In this document: piece by piece, positions 19,455-28,707 of the stretch
Position numbering within the stretch: the first letter of the stretch is position 1
How the letters are laid out: each line of letters begins with the position of its first letter
Origin: Limnohabitans sp. Rim8
GTDB lineage: Bacteria; Pseudomonadota; Gammaproteobacteria; Burkholderiales; Burkholderiaceae_C
Assembly: GCA_945897795.1 (NCBI GenBank)
Contig: CAMDFT010000005.1
Location: 1 to 64,000 of the forward strand
DNA: 64,000 nucleotides
Direction of reading: 5' to 3'
Program-made: the position numbers and the translations under genes
Notes under the pieces: generated by a model
Seen by the model: only the letters and a program-made list of their open reading frames with translations
The model's database searches: none
What the model was told of the DNA's origin: nothing

Positions 19455-20489
19455 ATGGAGTTTTTTATCATCTCCATGCTCAACGGCCTCAGTTACGGGC
19501 TGTTGCTGTTCATGCTCAGCTCCGGGCTGACGCTGATCTTCAGCATGATGGGTGTGCTCAACTTTGCGCACGCCAGCTTCTACATGGTGGGCGCTTATTT
19601 CGGCTACACCATCTCGCAGTGGGTTGGCTTTTGGCCTGCACTGATCATTGCGCCCCTTTTGGTCGGGGCATGTGGTGCCCTGTTTGAGCGCCTGACGCTG
19701 CGCAAGGTCCACCCCTTTGGCCATGTGCCTGAATTGCTCGTCACGTTCGGCCTGTCTTATGTGGTGCTGGAGTTGGTTCAGTTGGTGTGGGGCCGCACGG
19801 CTGTGGAGTTTCCACCGCCCGAAATTTTGCGCAGCTCAGCCTTCACGCTGATCAACCACTCGGTCAACGGACTGAGCGTGGTCTGGGGCGCAGCGCCTGC
19901 CGAGATGTGCAGTGCCGCCGATGCCGCAATCCGCGTGGTGTGCTCACCGTTTCCCGCCACACGCGGCTTCATGATGCTGGTGGCTTTGCTCATGCTGGTG
20001 TCCTTGTGGCTCTTGCTCACCCGTACCCGTATCGGTTTGGTCATTCAAGCAGCCTTGACGCACCCTGAAATGGTGGAGTCTCTGGGCCACAACGTGCCGC
20101 GTGTCTTCATGCTGGTTTTTGGTGCAGGCACGGGCTTGGCTGGGCTGGCGGGCGTGATTGGCGGCTCCACCTTTGTGACAGAGCCTGCCATGGCCGCCAC
20201 CGTGGGTTCGGTCATCTTTGTGGTGGTGGTGGTGGGCGGCATGGGATCGCTTTCAGGCGCCTTTTTGGCCTCGGTGTTGATTGGCGTGATCCAGACCTTT
20301 GCCGTGGCCATTGACTATTCCTTCTTGACGCTGGCCAAGGACATGGGTTGGGCCTTGTCGGCTGCCACACAGGAAAACTCCTTTGCCAAGCTCACGTTGT
20401 CGCAGGTCGCGCCCATCTTGCCCTACCTGTTTTTGGTCCTGATCCTGATCTTCCGGCCCAAGGGTCTTTTGGGCACACGCGAGGGTTAA
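19455..20489 (+). CDS. livH: Branched-chain-type ABC transporter permease LivH
   Basis: 344-aa inner-membrane permease with 8-9 hydrophobic helices. Opening MEFFIISMLNGLSYGLLLFMLSSGLTLIFSMMGVLNFAHASFYM is typical of LivH (cut: SGLTLIFSMMGVLNFAHA is the signature). The EAA-like loop GRTRIG / ALTHPEMVESLGHN contacts the ATPases. AGGAAAG precedes the start; GTG at 19452 is an alternative three bases earlier. Contains an insertion with CSAADAAIRVVCSPFPATRG in the middle, a feature I have not seen in E. coli LivH. livM follows after 3 bp. Confidence 0.92.
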   Translation: MEFFIISMLNGLSYGLLLFMLSSGLTLIFSMMGVLNFAHASFYMVGAYFGYTISQWVGFWPALIIAPLLVGACGALFERLTLRKVHPFGHVPELLVTFGLSYVVLELVQLVWGRTAVEFPPPEILRSSAFTLINHSVNGLSVVWGAAPAEMCSAADAAIRVVCSPFPATRGFMMLVALLMLVSLWLLLTRTRIGLVIQAALTHPEMVESLGHNVPRVFMLVFGAGTGLAGLAGVIGGSTFVTEPAMAATVGSVIFVVVVVGGMGSLSGAFLASVLIGVIQTFAVAIDYSFLTLAKDMGWALSAATQENSFAKLTLSQVAPILPYLFLVLILIFRPKGLLGTREG

Positions 20490-20492
20490 GAC

Positions 20493-21785
20493 ATGGCTGC
20501 CATCTACAAATTCAAACCTTACAACGTGGGCCGCTGGGTCATCTGGAGCCTGTTCGCTTTGGTCTTGCTGGCCGCGCCGCTGGTCTTCACCAGCAACCTG
20601 TCCGTGACCATGTTGGCCCAGATGGGCATCGCCATCATTGCCTGCCTGTCTTACAACATCTTGCTGGGACAAGGCGGCATGCTGAGCTTTGGCCACGCGG
20701 TCTACACGGGCCTTGGCTCCTACATGGCCATCCACGCGCTCAATGCCGTGACTGGCGGCAAGCTGAACATTCCGGTCAGCCTGCTGCCCATCGTGGGCGG
20801 CGTGGCGGGCATGGGCTTTGCCATTTTGCTGGGCTGGGTGACCACCCGCAAATCGGGCACGCCGTTTGCCATGATCACGCTGGGTGTGGCCGAGCTGGTA
20901 TTTGCCATGTCCCTGATGTTCTCGGAGTTTTTCGGGGGCGAGGCGGGTGTATCAGGCAACCGGGTGGCGGGTGAAGCCTTTTTCGGCATCACCTACGGCC
21001 CACAGATTCAGGTGTACTACCTGATTGCCATCTACACCTTTGTGTGTGTTGCGCTCATGTATGCCTTCACGCAAACGCCGTTGGGTCGCATTTTGAATGC
21101 GGTACGGGACAACCCCGAGCGCGTGGAGTTCATCGGCTACAACACCCAGCGCGTGCGCTACATGGCGTTCATCATCTCGGGCTTTTTTGCGGGCATCGCA
21201 GGTGGCTTGGGTGCACTCAACTTCGAGATCGTGACAGCCGAGGTGGTCGGGGCAGGGCGCTCGGGCGCTTATTTGCTCTTCACCTTTTTGGGCGGGGCCA
21301 CCTTCTTTTTTGGCCCCATCATCGGTGCCGTCTTGATGATCATCGCCTTTGTGCTGCTGTCTGAGCTGACCAAGGCTTGGCTGCTGTACTTGGGCCTGGT
21401 CTTCCTGTTCATGGTCATGTATGCGCCAGGTGGCATAGCCAGCCTGATCATGATGAACCTGCGGGTGGCCAAGTTTGGAAAATTGCGCCAGATCTGGACC
21501 AGTTACCTGGCTTTGGGACTGACCGCGATTGTCATGCTGGCGGGAGCGGGGGCCATGATCGAGATGGTCTACCACCTGCAACTCAATTCGGCTTTGGGTG
21601 ACACCGTCAAGTTCATGGGTGCCACGCTGAACGCCAAGAGCCTGGACAGCTGGTTCGGCTCGGCTTTTGTCATGCTCACCGGTTTGGGTTTGTTTGAGCT
21701 GGCCCGCAGGCAGTTCGCCCGCGACTGGGGTGAAATCCAGACCGACATCGAAAAAGAAATCAAGCGAAGGGAGTCGGCCTTATGA
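20493..21785 (+). CDS. livM: Branched-chain-type ABC transporter permease LivM
   Basis: 430-aa permease with about ten hydrophobic segments. Signature SYNILLGQGGMLSFGHAVY and GWVTTRKSGTPFAMITLGVAEL, plus the cytoplasmic loop AFTQTPLGRILNAVRDNPERVEFIGYNTQRVRY (core NPERVEFIGYNT). Compared with typical LivM (~320-360 aa) it carries an extra C-terminal stretch with two more hydrophobic helices (about residues 330-410) and a charged tail. Overlaps livG by four bases (ATGA), so the two are translationally coupled. Confidence 0.92.
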   Translation: MAAIYKFKPYNVGRWVIWSLFALVLLAAPLVFTSNLSVTMLAQMGIAIIACLSYNILLGQGGMLSFGHAVYTGLGSYMAIHALNAVTGGKLNIPVSLLPIVGGVAGMGFAILLGWVTTRKSGTPFAMITLGVAELVFAMSLMFSEFFGGEAGVSGNRVAGEAFFGITYGPQIQVYYLIAIYTFVCVALMYAFTQTPLGRILNAVRDNPERVEFIGYNTQRVRYMAFIISGFFAGIAGGLGALNFEIVTAEVVGAGRSGAYLLFTFLGGATFFFGPIIGAVLMIIAFVLLSELTKAWLLYLGLVFLFMVMYAPGGIASLIMMNLRVAKFGKLRQIWTSYLALGLTAIVMLAGAGAMIEMVYHLQLNSALGDTVKFMGATLNAKSLDSWFGSAFVMLTGLGLFELARRQFARDWGEIQTDIEKEIKRRESAL

Positions 21786-22552
21786 GTTATGCCTTAGAAC
21801 TCCGGGACGTGCGCAAGAACTTCGGCAAGACCGAAATCATCCGTGGCGTGAATCTGGCCGTGAAGGCCGGTGAACGCGTGGCCGTCATCGGCCCCAATGG
21901 CGCGGGCAAGTCCACGCTCTTTAACCTGATCAGCGGCCGCTTTGGCCCCACCAGTGGCGAAATTTTGCTGAACGACCAGGCCATCCAGAACAAGACGCCC
22001 TATGAGATCAACCGCATGGGGCTGTCGCGCAGCTTCCAGATCACCAACATCTTCCCCAAGCTGAGCGTGTTCGAGAACCTGCGCTGCGCGGTGCTTTGGA
22101 GCTTGGGCTACAAGTACAGTTTTTTCAAGTTTTTATCGAACTTGAAGGACGCCAACGAACGCACCGACGAGCTGCTGGACATGATCCATCTGGACAAAAA
22201 ACGCGACGTGCTGGCGGTCAACCTGACCTATGCCGAGCAGCGGGCGTTGGAAATCGGCGTGACCATTGCCGGAGGTGCCGATGTGATCTTGCTGGACGAG
22301 CCCACCGCCGGCATGAGCAAGAGCGAGACCTCGCGATTCATCCAGCTCATCAAAGACGTCACCGTGGGCAAAACCCTGCTCACCGTGGAGCACGACATGG
22401 GCGTGGTTTTTGGCCTGGCCGACAAGATCGCGGTGGTGGTTTATGGCGAAGTCATCGCCTTCGACACCCCCGAGGCCGTGCGCGCCAATGCCAAAGTTCA
22501 GGAGGCTTATTTGGGCTCTCCGGTCGCAGACAGCCAAGTAGGAGGCCACTGA
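21782..22552 (+). CDS. livG: Branched-chain-type ABC transporter ATP-binding protein LivG
   Basis: 256-aa ABC ATPase. Walker A GPNGAGKST, Q-loop region SRSFQITNIFPKLSVFENLR, Walker B VILLDEPTAGMS, H-loop TVEHDMGVV. The usual LSGGQ signature is replaced by LTYAEQRALEIG, close to the degenerate LSYGEQR signature normal for LivG. Its partner LivF starts within its stop codon (TGATG). Confidence 0.93.
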   Translation: MSYALELRDVRKNFGKTEIIRGVNLAVKAGERVAVIGPNGAGKSTLFNLISGRFGPTSGEILLNDQAIQNKTPYEINRMGLSRSFQITNIFPKLSVFENLRCAVLWSLGYKYSFFKFLSNLKDANERTDELLDMIHLDKKRDVLAVNLTYAEQRALEIGVTIAGGADVILLDEPTAGMSKSETSRFIQLIKDVTVGKTLLTVEHDMGVVFGLADKIAVVVYGEVIAFDTPEAVRANAKVQEAYLGSPVADSQVGGH

Positions 22553-23247
22553 TGTTGCTGATCGACAACCTTCATGCCTATTACGGCAAAAGCCATGTGT
22601 TGCATGGTGTCAATTTTGAGGTGGGCCAGGGTGAGATCGTGGCCTTGCTCGGGCGCAACGGCTCAGGCCGCTCCACCACCGCCAAGGCCATCATGGGCTT
22701 GGTGGAGTGCGAAGGGCGCATTGACTGGAAAGGCCAGCCTATTCAGGGCAAAAAAGCCTATGAAATTGCCCACCTGGGGGTGGGCTATGTGCCAGAGAAC
22801 CGCGAGATTTTCCCCAAGCTCACGGTGAGCCAAAACCTGCAGTTGGGCCAAAAACGCAATGGGCAAAATGGACGTTGGTCGTTTGACGACATGTTCGCCA
22901 TGTTTCCCCGCCTCAAAGAGCGTGAGCACAACGAAGCCGGTGTGCTCTCGGGCGGTGAGCAGCAAATGCTCACGCTGTGCCGCACCCTGATGGGCGACCC
23001 CGATCTCATCATCATCGACGAACCCACTGAAGGACTGGCGCCCAAAATTGTCGAGCTGGTCGGTCAATTTCTATTCAGCCTCAAAGCCAAGGGAGTATCG
23101 GTGTTGTTGATTGAGCAAAAACTGACGATTGCCATGCGCATTTCGGACCGCGCCTTGGTCATGGGCCACGGTGCCATCGTGTTCCAAGGCACCCCCGATG
23201 AGCTGAGGGCCAACACCTACATTCGCAAGGAATGGCTGGAGGTTTGA
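22552..23247 (+). CDS. livF: Branched-chain-type ABC transporter ATP-binding protein LivF
   Basis: 231-aa ABC ATPase and last gene of the importer. Signature LSGGEQQML and Walker B LIIIDEPTEGLAP are intact, and GYVPENREIFPKLTV is the LivF Q-loop motif. Walker A reads GRNGSGRST, with arginine in place of the usual lysine that contacts ATP phosphate. This could be a lineage variant that works, or could lower ATP turnover at one of the two sites. Starts at ATG 22552 after GGAGG, overlapping livG by one base. Confidence 0.92.
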   Translation: MLLIDNLHAYYGKSHVLHGVNFEVGQGEIVALLGRNGSGRSTTAKAIMGLVECEGRIDWKGQPIQGKKAYEIAHLGVGYVPENREIFPKLTVSQNLQLGQKRNGQNGRWSFDDMFAMFPRLKEREHNEAGVLSGGEQQMLTLCRTLMGDPDLIIIDEPTEGLAPKIVELVGQFLFSLKAKGVSVLLIEQKLTIAMRISDRALVMGHGAIVFQGTPDELRANTYIRKEWLEV

Positions 23248-23281
23248 TCCAAGCTTTACCCGTCTCTGGGGCGACAAAATT

Positions 23282-23311
23282 TTGCCGTGTGGGTTTTTTT
23301 ATGTCTACAAT
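23282..23311 (+). promoter_or_regulatory. Predicted sigma-70 promoter of the fad block
   Basis: -35 TTGCCG (23282-23287), 18-bp spacer, -10 TACAAT (23306-23311), about 55 bp before the FadB/J-like start. The palindrome that follows covers the expected transcription start. Confidence 0.6.
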
Positions 23312-23315
23312 ACCC

Positions 23316-23339
23316 AAAAACGAACGGTCGTTCTTTTTT
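23316..23339. promoter_or_regulatory. TetR-type operator palindrome at the fad promoter
   Basis: GAACG-GT-CGTTC (23322-23333) is a perfect inverted repeat, extended by A5 and T6 flanks with one mismatch, starting 4 bp after the -10. Position and form fit a repressor site of the TetR class that controls beta-oxidation genes. No TetR gene lies in the window. Confidence 0.6.
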
Positions 23340-23365
23340 AACTTTTTACGTAAAGGAAGTCCAGC

Positions 23366-25477
23366 ATGACTGCTGAATACAAAGTGCATGGCGATGTCGC
23401 GGTCATCACCCTGATGAATCCGCCCGTCAACGGTTTGGGTCTGTCCACCCGCGTCGGCATCACCGACGGGCTGGAAAAAGCCAACAACGACGGCGCCGTC
23501 AAAGCCATCGTCATCACCGGTGGCGGCAAAGCCTTTTCGGGCGGAGCCGACATCCGTGAATTTGGCTCTCCCAAAGCGACGCAAGAACCCAATTTGCTGA
23601 GCGTGATCTCCGCTTGCGAAAAATCGGCCAAGCCAGTTGTGGCGGCCATCCACTCGGTCGCCATGGGCGGTGGCTTGGAGTTGGCTCTGGGCTGCCACTA
23701 CCGCATTGCAGCGCCTGGCACCTCCATTGCCTTGCCCGAAGTCAAGTTGGGCCTCATTCCCGGCGCGGGCGGCACACAGCGGCTGCCTCGCGTGATTGGC
23801 GTGGAAGCGGCGCTGAACATGATCGTCAGCGGCGAAGCCATCAAGAGCGACATGCTGGCCATGCTGCCTGGCCAAAAGCTGTTTGATGCGATGGCCCAAT
23901 CGGCTGAAAGCCTGCCTGAAGAAGCCCTGGCCATGGCCCGCAAAGTGGCCGCAGCGCATGCCGATGGCAGCCCGCTGCCTTTGGTGCGCAACCTGCCTTG
24001 CAAGCACCCGCATGGCGATGCGTACTTCCAGTTCACCCGCAACATGGTCAAAGGCATGGCCAAAAACCTGCCTGCACCACTCAAGTGCGTGGACGCAGTG
24101 GAGGCGGCCACCAAGAAGAAATTCGAAGATGGCATGGTTTTGGAACGTGAAATTTTCACCAACCTGATGTTCACCCCCGAAAGTCGCGCACTGCGCCACA
24201 TCTTCATGGCCGACCGTGCGGCTTCCAAGATTCCAGACGTGCCCGCGGACACGCCCATGCGCGCCATCCAGTCGATTGCTGTCATCGGTGCAGGCACTAT
24301 GGGCGGCGGCATCTCGATGAACTTCTTGAATGCGGGCATCCCGGTCAAGATGCTGGAGATGAAGCAAGACGCGCTGGACCGTGGCGTGGCCACCATTCGC
24401 AAGAACTACGAAGCCCAAGTCAAAAAAGGCAAGCTCAAGCAAGAGAAATACGACGAGCGCATGGCGCTGCTGTCAACCACGCTGAGTTACGACGACATCG
24501 GCCAAGCCGACCTGGTGATCGAAGCCGTGTTTGAAGAAATGGGCGTGAAAGAAGCTGTCTTCAAGAAGCTCGACGAAGTGATGAAACCCGGCGCCATCTT
24601 GGCCTCTAACACCTCTACCTTGGATGTGAACCAGATTGCCAGCTTCACCAAGCGCCCGCAAGATGTGATCGGCATGCACTTCTTCAGCCCGGCCAACGTC
24701 ATGAAGCTGCTCGAAGTGGTGCGTGGCGCCCAGACCAGCAAAGACGTGCTGGCCACCGTGATGGCCATCGGCAAGAAAATCAAGAAAACATCGGTGGTGT
24801 CGGGCGTGTGCGATGGCTTCATCGGCAACCGCATGATCGAGCAATACAGCCGCCAAGCCGGTTTCTTGATCGAAGAGGGTTGCACCCCCGCACAAGTGGA
24901 CAAGGCCGTTGAGAAATTCGGCTTTGCCATGGGCCCCTTCCGTATGGGCGACCTGGCGGGCAATGACATCGGCTGGGCGATCCGCAAGCGCCGCTACACT
25001 GAAAAGACCAACCTCAAGTACAGCAAAACCGCGGACTTGCTTTGCGAAATGGGGCGTTACGGCCAAAAAACCGGCGCAGGCTGGTACGACTACCAAACGG
25101 GCAAACGCGACGCGATTCCCAGCGCCGTGGTGGTCGAGATGATCGAAAAACACCGCGCTGCTTTGGGACTCACGCCCCGCAAGATTTCCGACGAAGAAAT
25201 CGTGCAGCGCTTGGTGTATTCATTGGTCAACGAGGCTTGCCACATCCTGGAAGAAGGCATCGCCAGCAAGGCCAGCGACATCGACATGGTCTACATCACC
25301 GGCTACGGCTTCCCGTTCTGGCGCGGTGGCCCGATGAACTACGCCGACACGATTGGGCTGTTCAACGTGGCCGAAGCCATGAAGCGCTTTGCCAAGAACC
25401 CGCTCGACGACGCCCAATTCTGGCAACCCGCGCCTTTGTTGGTGCGCTTGGCGGCCGAAGGCAAAACATTCAACTGA
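23366..25477 (+). CDS. Bifunctional enoyl-CoA hydratase / 3-hydroxyacyl-CoA dehydrogenase (FadB/FadJ-like)
   Basis: 703-aa two-domain beta-oxidation enzyme. N-terminal crotonase domain (residues 1 to about 200) with AIHSVAMGGGLELALGCHYRIA oxyanion-hole region and LIPGAGGTQRLPR holding the catalytic Glu region. C-terminal dehydrogenase domain begins at IAVIGAGTMGGGISM (NAD-binding, about residue 308) and includes the GMHFFSPANVMKLLEVV motif and a second 3HCDH module with GYGFPFWRGGPM. Preceded by AAAGGAAG. The predicted operator sits just upstream. Works with the thiolase next door. Confidence 0.95.
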   Translation: MTAEYKVHGDVAVITLMNPPVNGLGLSTRVGITDGLEKANNDGAVKAIVITGGGKAFSGGADIREFGSPKATQEPNLLSVISACEKSAKPVVAAIHSVAMGGGLELALGCHYRIAAPGTSIALPEVKLGLIPGAGGTQRLPRVIGVEAALNMIVSGEAIKSDMLAMLPGQKLFDAMAQSAESLPEEALAMARKVAAAHADGSPLPLVRNLPCKHPHGDAYFQFTRNMVKGMAKNLPAPLKCVDAVEAATKKKFEDGMVLEREIFTNLMFTPESRALRHIFMADRAASKIPDVPADTPMRAIQSIAVIGAGTMGGGISMNFLNAGIPVKMLEMKQDALDRGVATIRKNYEAQVKKGKLKQEKYDERMALLSTTLSYDDIGQADLVIEAVFEEMGVKEAVFKKLDEVMKPGAILASNTSTLDVNQIASFTKRPQDVIGMHFFSPANVMKLLEVVRGAQTSKDVLATVMAIGKKIKKTSVVSGVCDGFIGNRMIEQYSRQAGFLIEEGCTPAQVDKAVEKFGFAMGPFRMGDLAGNDIGWAIRKRRYTEKTNLKYSKTADLLCEMGRYGQKTGAGWYDYQTGKRDAIPSAVVVEMIEKHRAALGLTPRKISDEEIVQRLVYSLVNEACHILEEGIASKASDIDMVYITGYGFPFWRGGPMNYADTIGLFNVAEAMKRFAKNPLDDAQFWQPAPLLVRLAAEGKTFN

Positions 25478-25486
25478 GGCACGCCT

Positions 25487-25522
25487 TGTCATCGCGAGGA
25501 GCGCAGCGACGTGGCGACCCAT
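25487..25522. repeat. Divergent class A REP-like element between fad genes
   Basis: TGTCATCGCGAGGAGCGCAG followed by CGACGTGGCGACCCA, related to the arms inside purL and selO. It sits in the 143-bp gap between the hydratase/dehydrogenase and the thiolase. Intergenic placement is the normal situation for this family. Confidence 0.75.
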
Positions 25523-25620
25523 TCATGCCATGGGTCAACGCTGGAAAGCTTGGCTGCGCTCACCATGAGGACATCAGAGTTTTCTGCCATTCCCTTACAG
25601 AATCGTAAAAGGTTTCAAAA

Positions 25621-26796
25621 ATGACCAACGCCGTTATCGTATCTACCGCCCGCACCCCTCTGGCCAAGAGCTGGAAGGGCGCTTTCAACATGACCCACGG
25701 TGCCACCCTGGGTGGCCACGCGGTGCAACACGCCGTGGCCCGCGCCGGCATTGATGCCGCCGAAGTCGAAGACGTGATCATGGGTTGCGCCTCACCCGAA
25801 GGCGCCACCGGTGCCAACATCGCCCGTCAAATCGCGCTCAAAGCCGGTTTGCCGATTTCGGTCTCGGGCATGACCGTCAACCGTTTTTGCTCGTCGGGTC
25901 TGCAAACCATTGCTCTGGCTGCGCAACGCATCATCGCGGGCGAAGGCCAGGTGTATGTGGCTGGCGGCGTGGAAAGCATTTCTTGCGTACAGCAAGAGAT
26001 GAACACCCACATGATGCAAGACTTGGCCCTGGCCAAGATGAAGCCCGAGATCTACTGGAACATGCTGCAAACCGCCGAGCAAGTGGCCAAGCGCTACAAA
26101 ATCGGTCGCGATGTGATGGACGCCTATGGCGCGGCCAGCCAACAAAAGGCCTGCGCCGCGCAAGCTGCAGGTTTCTTCAACGACGAAATCGCCCCCATCA
26201 CCGTCACGCAAGGCGTGATCGACAAGGTCATGGGCATGACCACCAAGCAAGTGACCTTGAGCGTGGACGAAGGCCTGCGCGAAGGCACCACAGTGGAGGC
26301 CATCAGCGGCCTGCGCTCTGCGCTGCCCGGTGGTTTGGTCACAGCCGGCAACGCCAGCCAGTTCTCGGACGGCGCAGGCGCTTGCGTGTTGATGGACGAA
26401 AAACTGGCCGAACAACGCGGCCTCAAGCCCTTGGGCCGATTCCTCGGTTTTGCCGTGGCCGGTTGCGAGCCTGACGAAATGGGCATCGGCCCCGTGTACG
26501 CCGTGCCCAAAGCGCTGGCACGTCTGGGCCTCACGGTGAATGACATCGACCTGTGGGAACTGAATGAAGCGTTTGCCGTGCAGGTGCTGTACTGCCGCGA
26601 TAAGCTGGGCATTCCGGCCGACCGCCTGAACGTGAACGGCGGCGCGATCGCGGTGGGTCACCCCTACGGTGTGTCGGGCCAACGCCTGACGGGCCACGCC
26701 CTGATCGAAGGCAAACGCCGTGGCGCCAAGCGCGTGGCCGTGACCATGTGCATTGGCGGCGGCATGGGCGCTTGCGGCATTTTTGAAGTGCTGTGA
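25621..26796 (+). CDS. Acetyl-CoA acyltransferase (thiolase)
   Basis: 391 aa, thiolase superfamily; cleaves 3-ketoacyl-CoA with CoA as the last step of beta-oxidation. Nucleophile cysteine in [12 protein letters not shown] (about residue 89), the His of [17 protein letters not shown] cut to [14 protein letters not shown], and second cysteine in [14 protein letters not shown]. Length and motifs match FadA-type degradative thiolases. Probably read from the fad promoter, or its own promoter in the gap that holds the repeat. A strong terminator follows. Confidence 0.95.
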   Translation: MTNAVIVSTARTPLAKSWKGAFNMTHGATLGGHAVQHAVARAGIDAAEVEDVIMGCASPEGATGANIARQIALKAGLPISVSGMTVNRFCSSGLQTIALAAQRIIAGEGQVYVAGGVESISCVQQEMNTHMMQDLALAKMKPEIYWNMLQTAEQVAKRYKIGRDVMDAYGAASQQKACAAQAAGFFNDEIAPITVTQGVIDKVMGMTTKQVTLSVDEGLREGTTVEAISGLRSALPGGLVTAGNASQFSDGAGACVLMDEKLAEQRGLKPLGRFLGFAVAGCEPDEMGIGPVYAVPKALARLGLTVNDIDLWELNEAFAVQVLYCRDKLGIPADRLNVNGGAIAVGHPYGVSGQRLTGHALIEGKRRGAKRVAVTMCIGGGMGACGIFEVL

Positions 26797-26827
26797 TGCC
26801 CGTGGCTGTTGACGCCTGATCAACACC

Positions 26828-26859
26828 AAGGCGGTCGGTTTGCAGCTGACCGCCTTTTT
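26828..26859 (+). terminator. Rho-independent terminator after the thiolase gene
   Basis: Stem AAGGCGGTC / GACCGCCTT with an 11-base loop, followed by TTTTTC. It separates the thiolase from the acyl-CoA dehydrogenase unit. Confidence 0.88.
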
Positions 26860-26892
26860 CTTTGTCTGTTTTTTAAACCGGGATGATGCGAC

Positions 26893-28707
26893 ATGAGCCT
26901 GCGCCCCACCGTTGACTTTTTGCTGCACGACTGGCTGAAGGTCGAAAGCCTGCAAAGCCGCGAGCGCTTTGCCGACCACTCGCGTGAAACCTTTGATGCG
27001 GTGCTCGACACCTGCGAACGCATTGCCCGCGAGAAATACGCCCCGTTCAACCGCCTAGTGGACACGCAAGAGCCCCACTTTGACGGCGAAAAAGTCATCT
27101 TGCCGCAGGCCACACACGATGCGTACAAGGCCTATGCCGAATCGGGCATGTTGAGTGCCGCACAGGACTACGAAATCGGTGGCATGCAACTGCCCTACAC
27201 GGTGGAGGCGGCCGCCAACGCGTTTTTTGCCATGGCCTCTGTCAGCATTGGCTCAGGCATGCTGACCAGTGGCAACGCCAATTTGCTGATGGTGCACGGC
27301 ACCGACTTGCAAAAGCAGGTGTTTGCCGCCAACGAATTCAATGGGCGCTTTTCGGGCACCATGTGCCTGAGCGAACCGCAAGCGGGCTCGTCGCTCAGCG
27401 ACGTCACCACCCGGGCCACGCCCGACGGCGCCGACTTTGAATCCGATGCTTTGGGCGCGCGTTACCGCCTCAAGGGCCACAAGATGTGGATCTCGTCGGG
27501 CGAGCATGAACTGTCTGAGAACATCATCCATTTGGTGCTGGCCAAGATCCCTGATGCCAGCGGACAACTGGTCCCAGGCGTCAAAGGCATCTCGCTGTTC
27601 ATCGTGCCCAAGAAAATGGTGGACACCCACGGTCAACTGACGGGCGAGCGCAACGACGTGGCGTTGGCAGGCCTGAACCACAAATGCGGCTGGCGCGGCA
27701 CGACCAACACGCTGTTGAACTTTGGCGAGGGCAAGTACCCGGTTAGAGGCGATAGCGGCGCCGTGGGCTACCTGGTCGGAAAACCCGGCGAAGGCCTGCG
27801 CTGCATGTTCCACATGATGAACGAAGCCCGCATCGGCGTGGGCATGGCGGCCACCATGCTGGGCATGGCGGGTTACTACGCCAGCCTCGATTACGCCAAG
27901 AACCGCCCACAAGGCAGACCTACAGGGGCAGGGGGCAAAGACGCCAGCCGCCCGCAGGTGCGCATCATTGAGCATGGCGACATCAAGCGCATGCTCTTGG
28001 CCCAAAAATCCTATTCCGAAGGCGCATTGGCGCTCGCCCTGTATTGCGCACGATTGGTGGACGAGCAACACACGGGCACGGCGGATGACGCTGATGTTTC
28101 GCGTTTGCTTCTGGAAGTGCTCACGCCGATTGCTAAAAGTTTCCCCAGCGAGTGGTGCCTGGAAGCCAACAGCTTGGCGATCCAAATCCACGGCGGTTAT
28201 GGCTACACCCGCGACTTTCCGGTTGAGCAATACTGGCGCGACAACCGCCTGAACATGATCCACGAGGGCACCCACGGCATCCAGGCCATGGACTTGCTCG
28301 GCCGCAAGGTGCTGATGGAAAACGGCCGGGGCCTGCAGCTGCTGGCCGAGCGCATGCTGGCTACAGCGGCCAAGGCAGAAGGCAGCTGGGGGCCTGAAGC
28401 TGCGGCTTTGCGCGATGCCCTGCAACAAGTCGGCCAAGCCACCCAGCAAGCTTGGGGCGGCGCCCAGCCTGCGCAGGCGCTGGCCAATGCGGTGCCTTAT
28501 TTGCAGGCCTTTGGCCACACCGTGATCGCCTGGATCTGGCTCGATGTCGCAGCCAGCCTAGAGGGCAACGACAGCCCTGCCGCGCAGGGCCGTCGCGCTG
28601 CCTGCCGTTACTTCTTTCGCTACGAATTGCCCAAAATCGGCGCTTGGCTCAATGTGGTCAAAAGCCGCGACCCGACCTGCGCCGACTTGCCCGAGGAGGC
28701 TTTCTGA
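26893..28707 (+). CDS. Acyl-CoA dehydrogenase (long form, DmdC-like)
   Basis: 604-aa FAD-dependent acyl-CoA dehydrogenase; oxidises acyl-CoA to 2-enoyl-CoA. It shows the FAD/substrate motif GTMCLSEPQAGSSLSD, KMWISSGEHE, the QIHGGYGYTRDFPVEQYWRD region cut to HGGYGYTRDFPVEQYWRD, and HEGTHGIQAMDLLGRK holding the predicted catalytic Glu. The extra N-terminal and C-terminal domains are those of the roughly 600-aa subfamily that includes methylthiopropionyl-CoA dehydrogenase DmdC. Substrate not determined. The next gene overlaps the stop by one base. Confidence 0.93.
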   Translation: MSLRPTVDFLLHDWLKVESLQSRERFADHSRETFDAVLDTCERIAREKYAPFNRLVDTQEPHFDGEKVILPQATHDAYKAYAESGMLSAAQDYEIGGMQLPYTVEAAANAFFAMASVSIGSGMLTSGNANLLMVHGTDLQKQVFAANEFNGRFSGTMCLSEPQAGSSLSDVTTRATPDGADFESDALGARYRLKGHKMWISSGEHELSENIIHLVLAKIPDASGQLVPGVKGISLFIVPKKMVDTHGQLTGERNDVALAGLNHKCGWRGTTNTLLNFGEGKYPVRGDSGAVGYLVGKPGEGLRCMFHMMNEARIGVGMAATMLGMAGYYASLDYAKNRPQGRPTGAGGKDASRPQVRIIEHGDIKRMLLAQKSYSEGALALALYCARLVDEQHTGTADDADVSRLLLEVLTPIAKSFPSEWCLEANSLAIQIHGGYGYTRDFPVEQYWRDNRLNMIHEGTHGIQAMDLLGRKVLMENGRGLQLLAERMLATAAKAEGSWGPEAAALRDALQQVGQATQQAWGGAQPAQALANAVPYLQAFGHTVIAWIWLDVAASLEGNDSPAAQGRRAACRYFFRYELPKIGAWLNVVKSRDPTCADLPEEAF

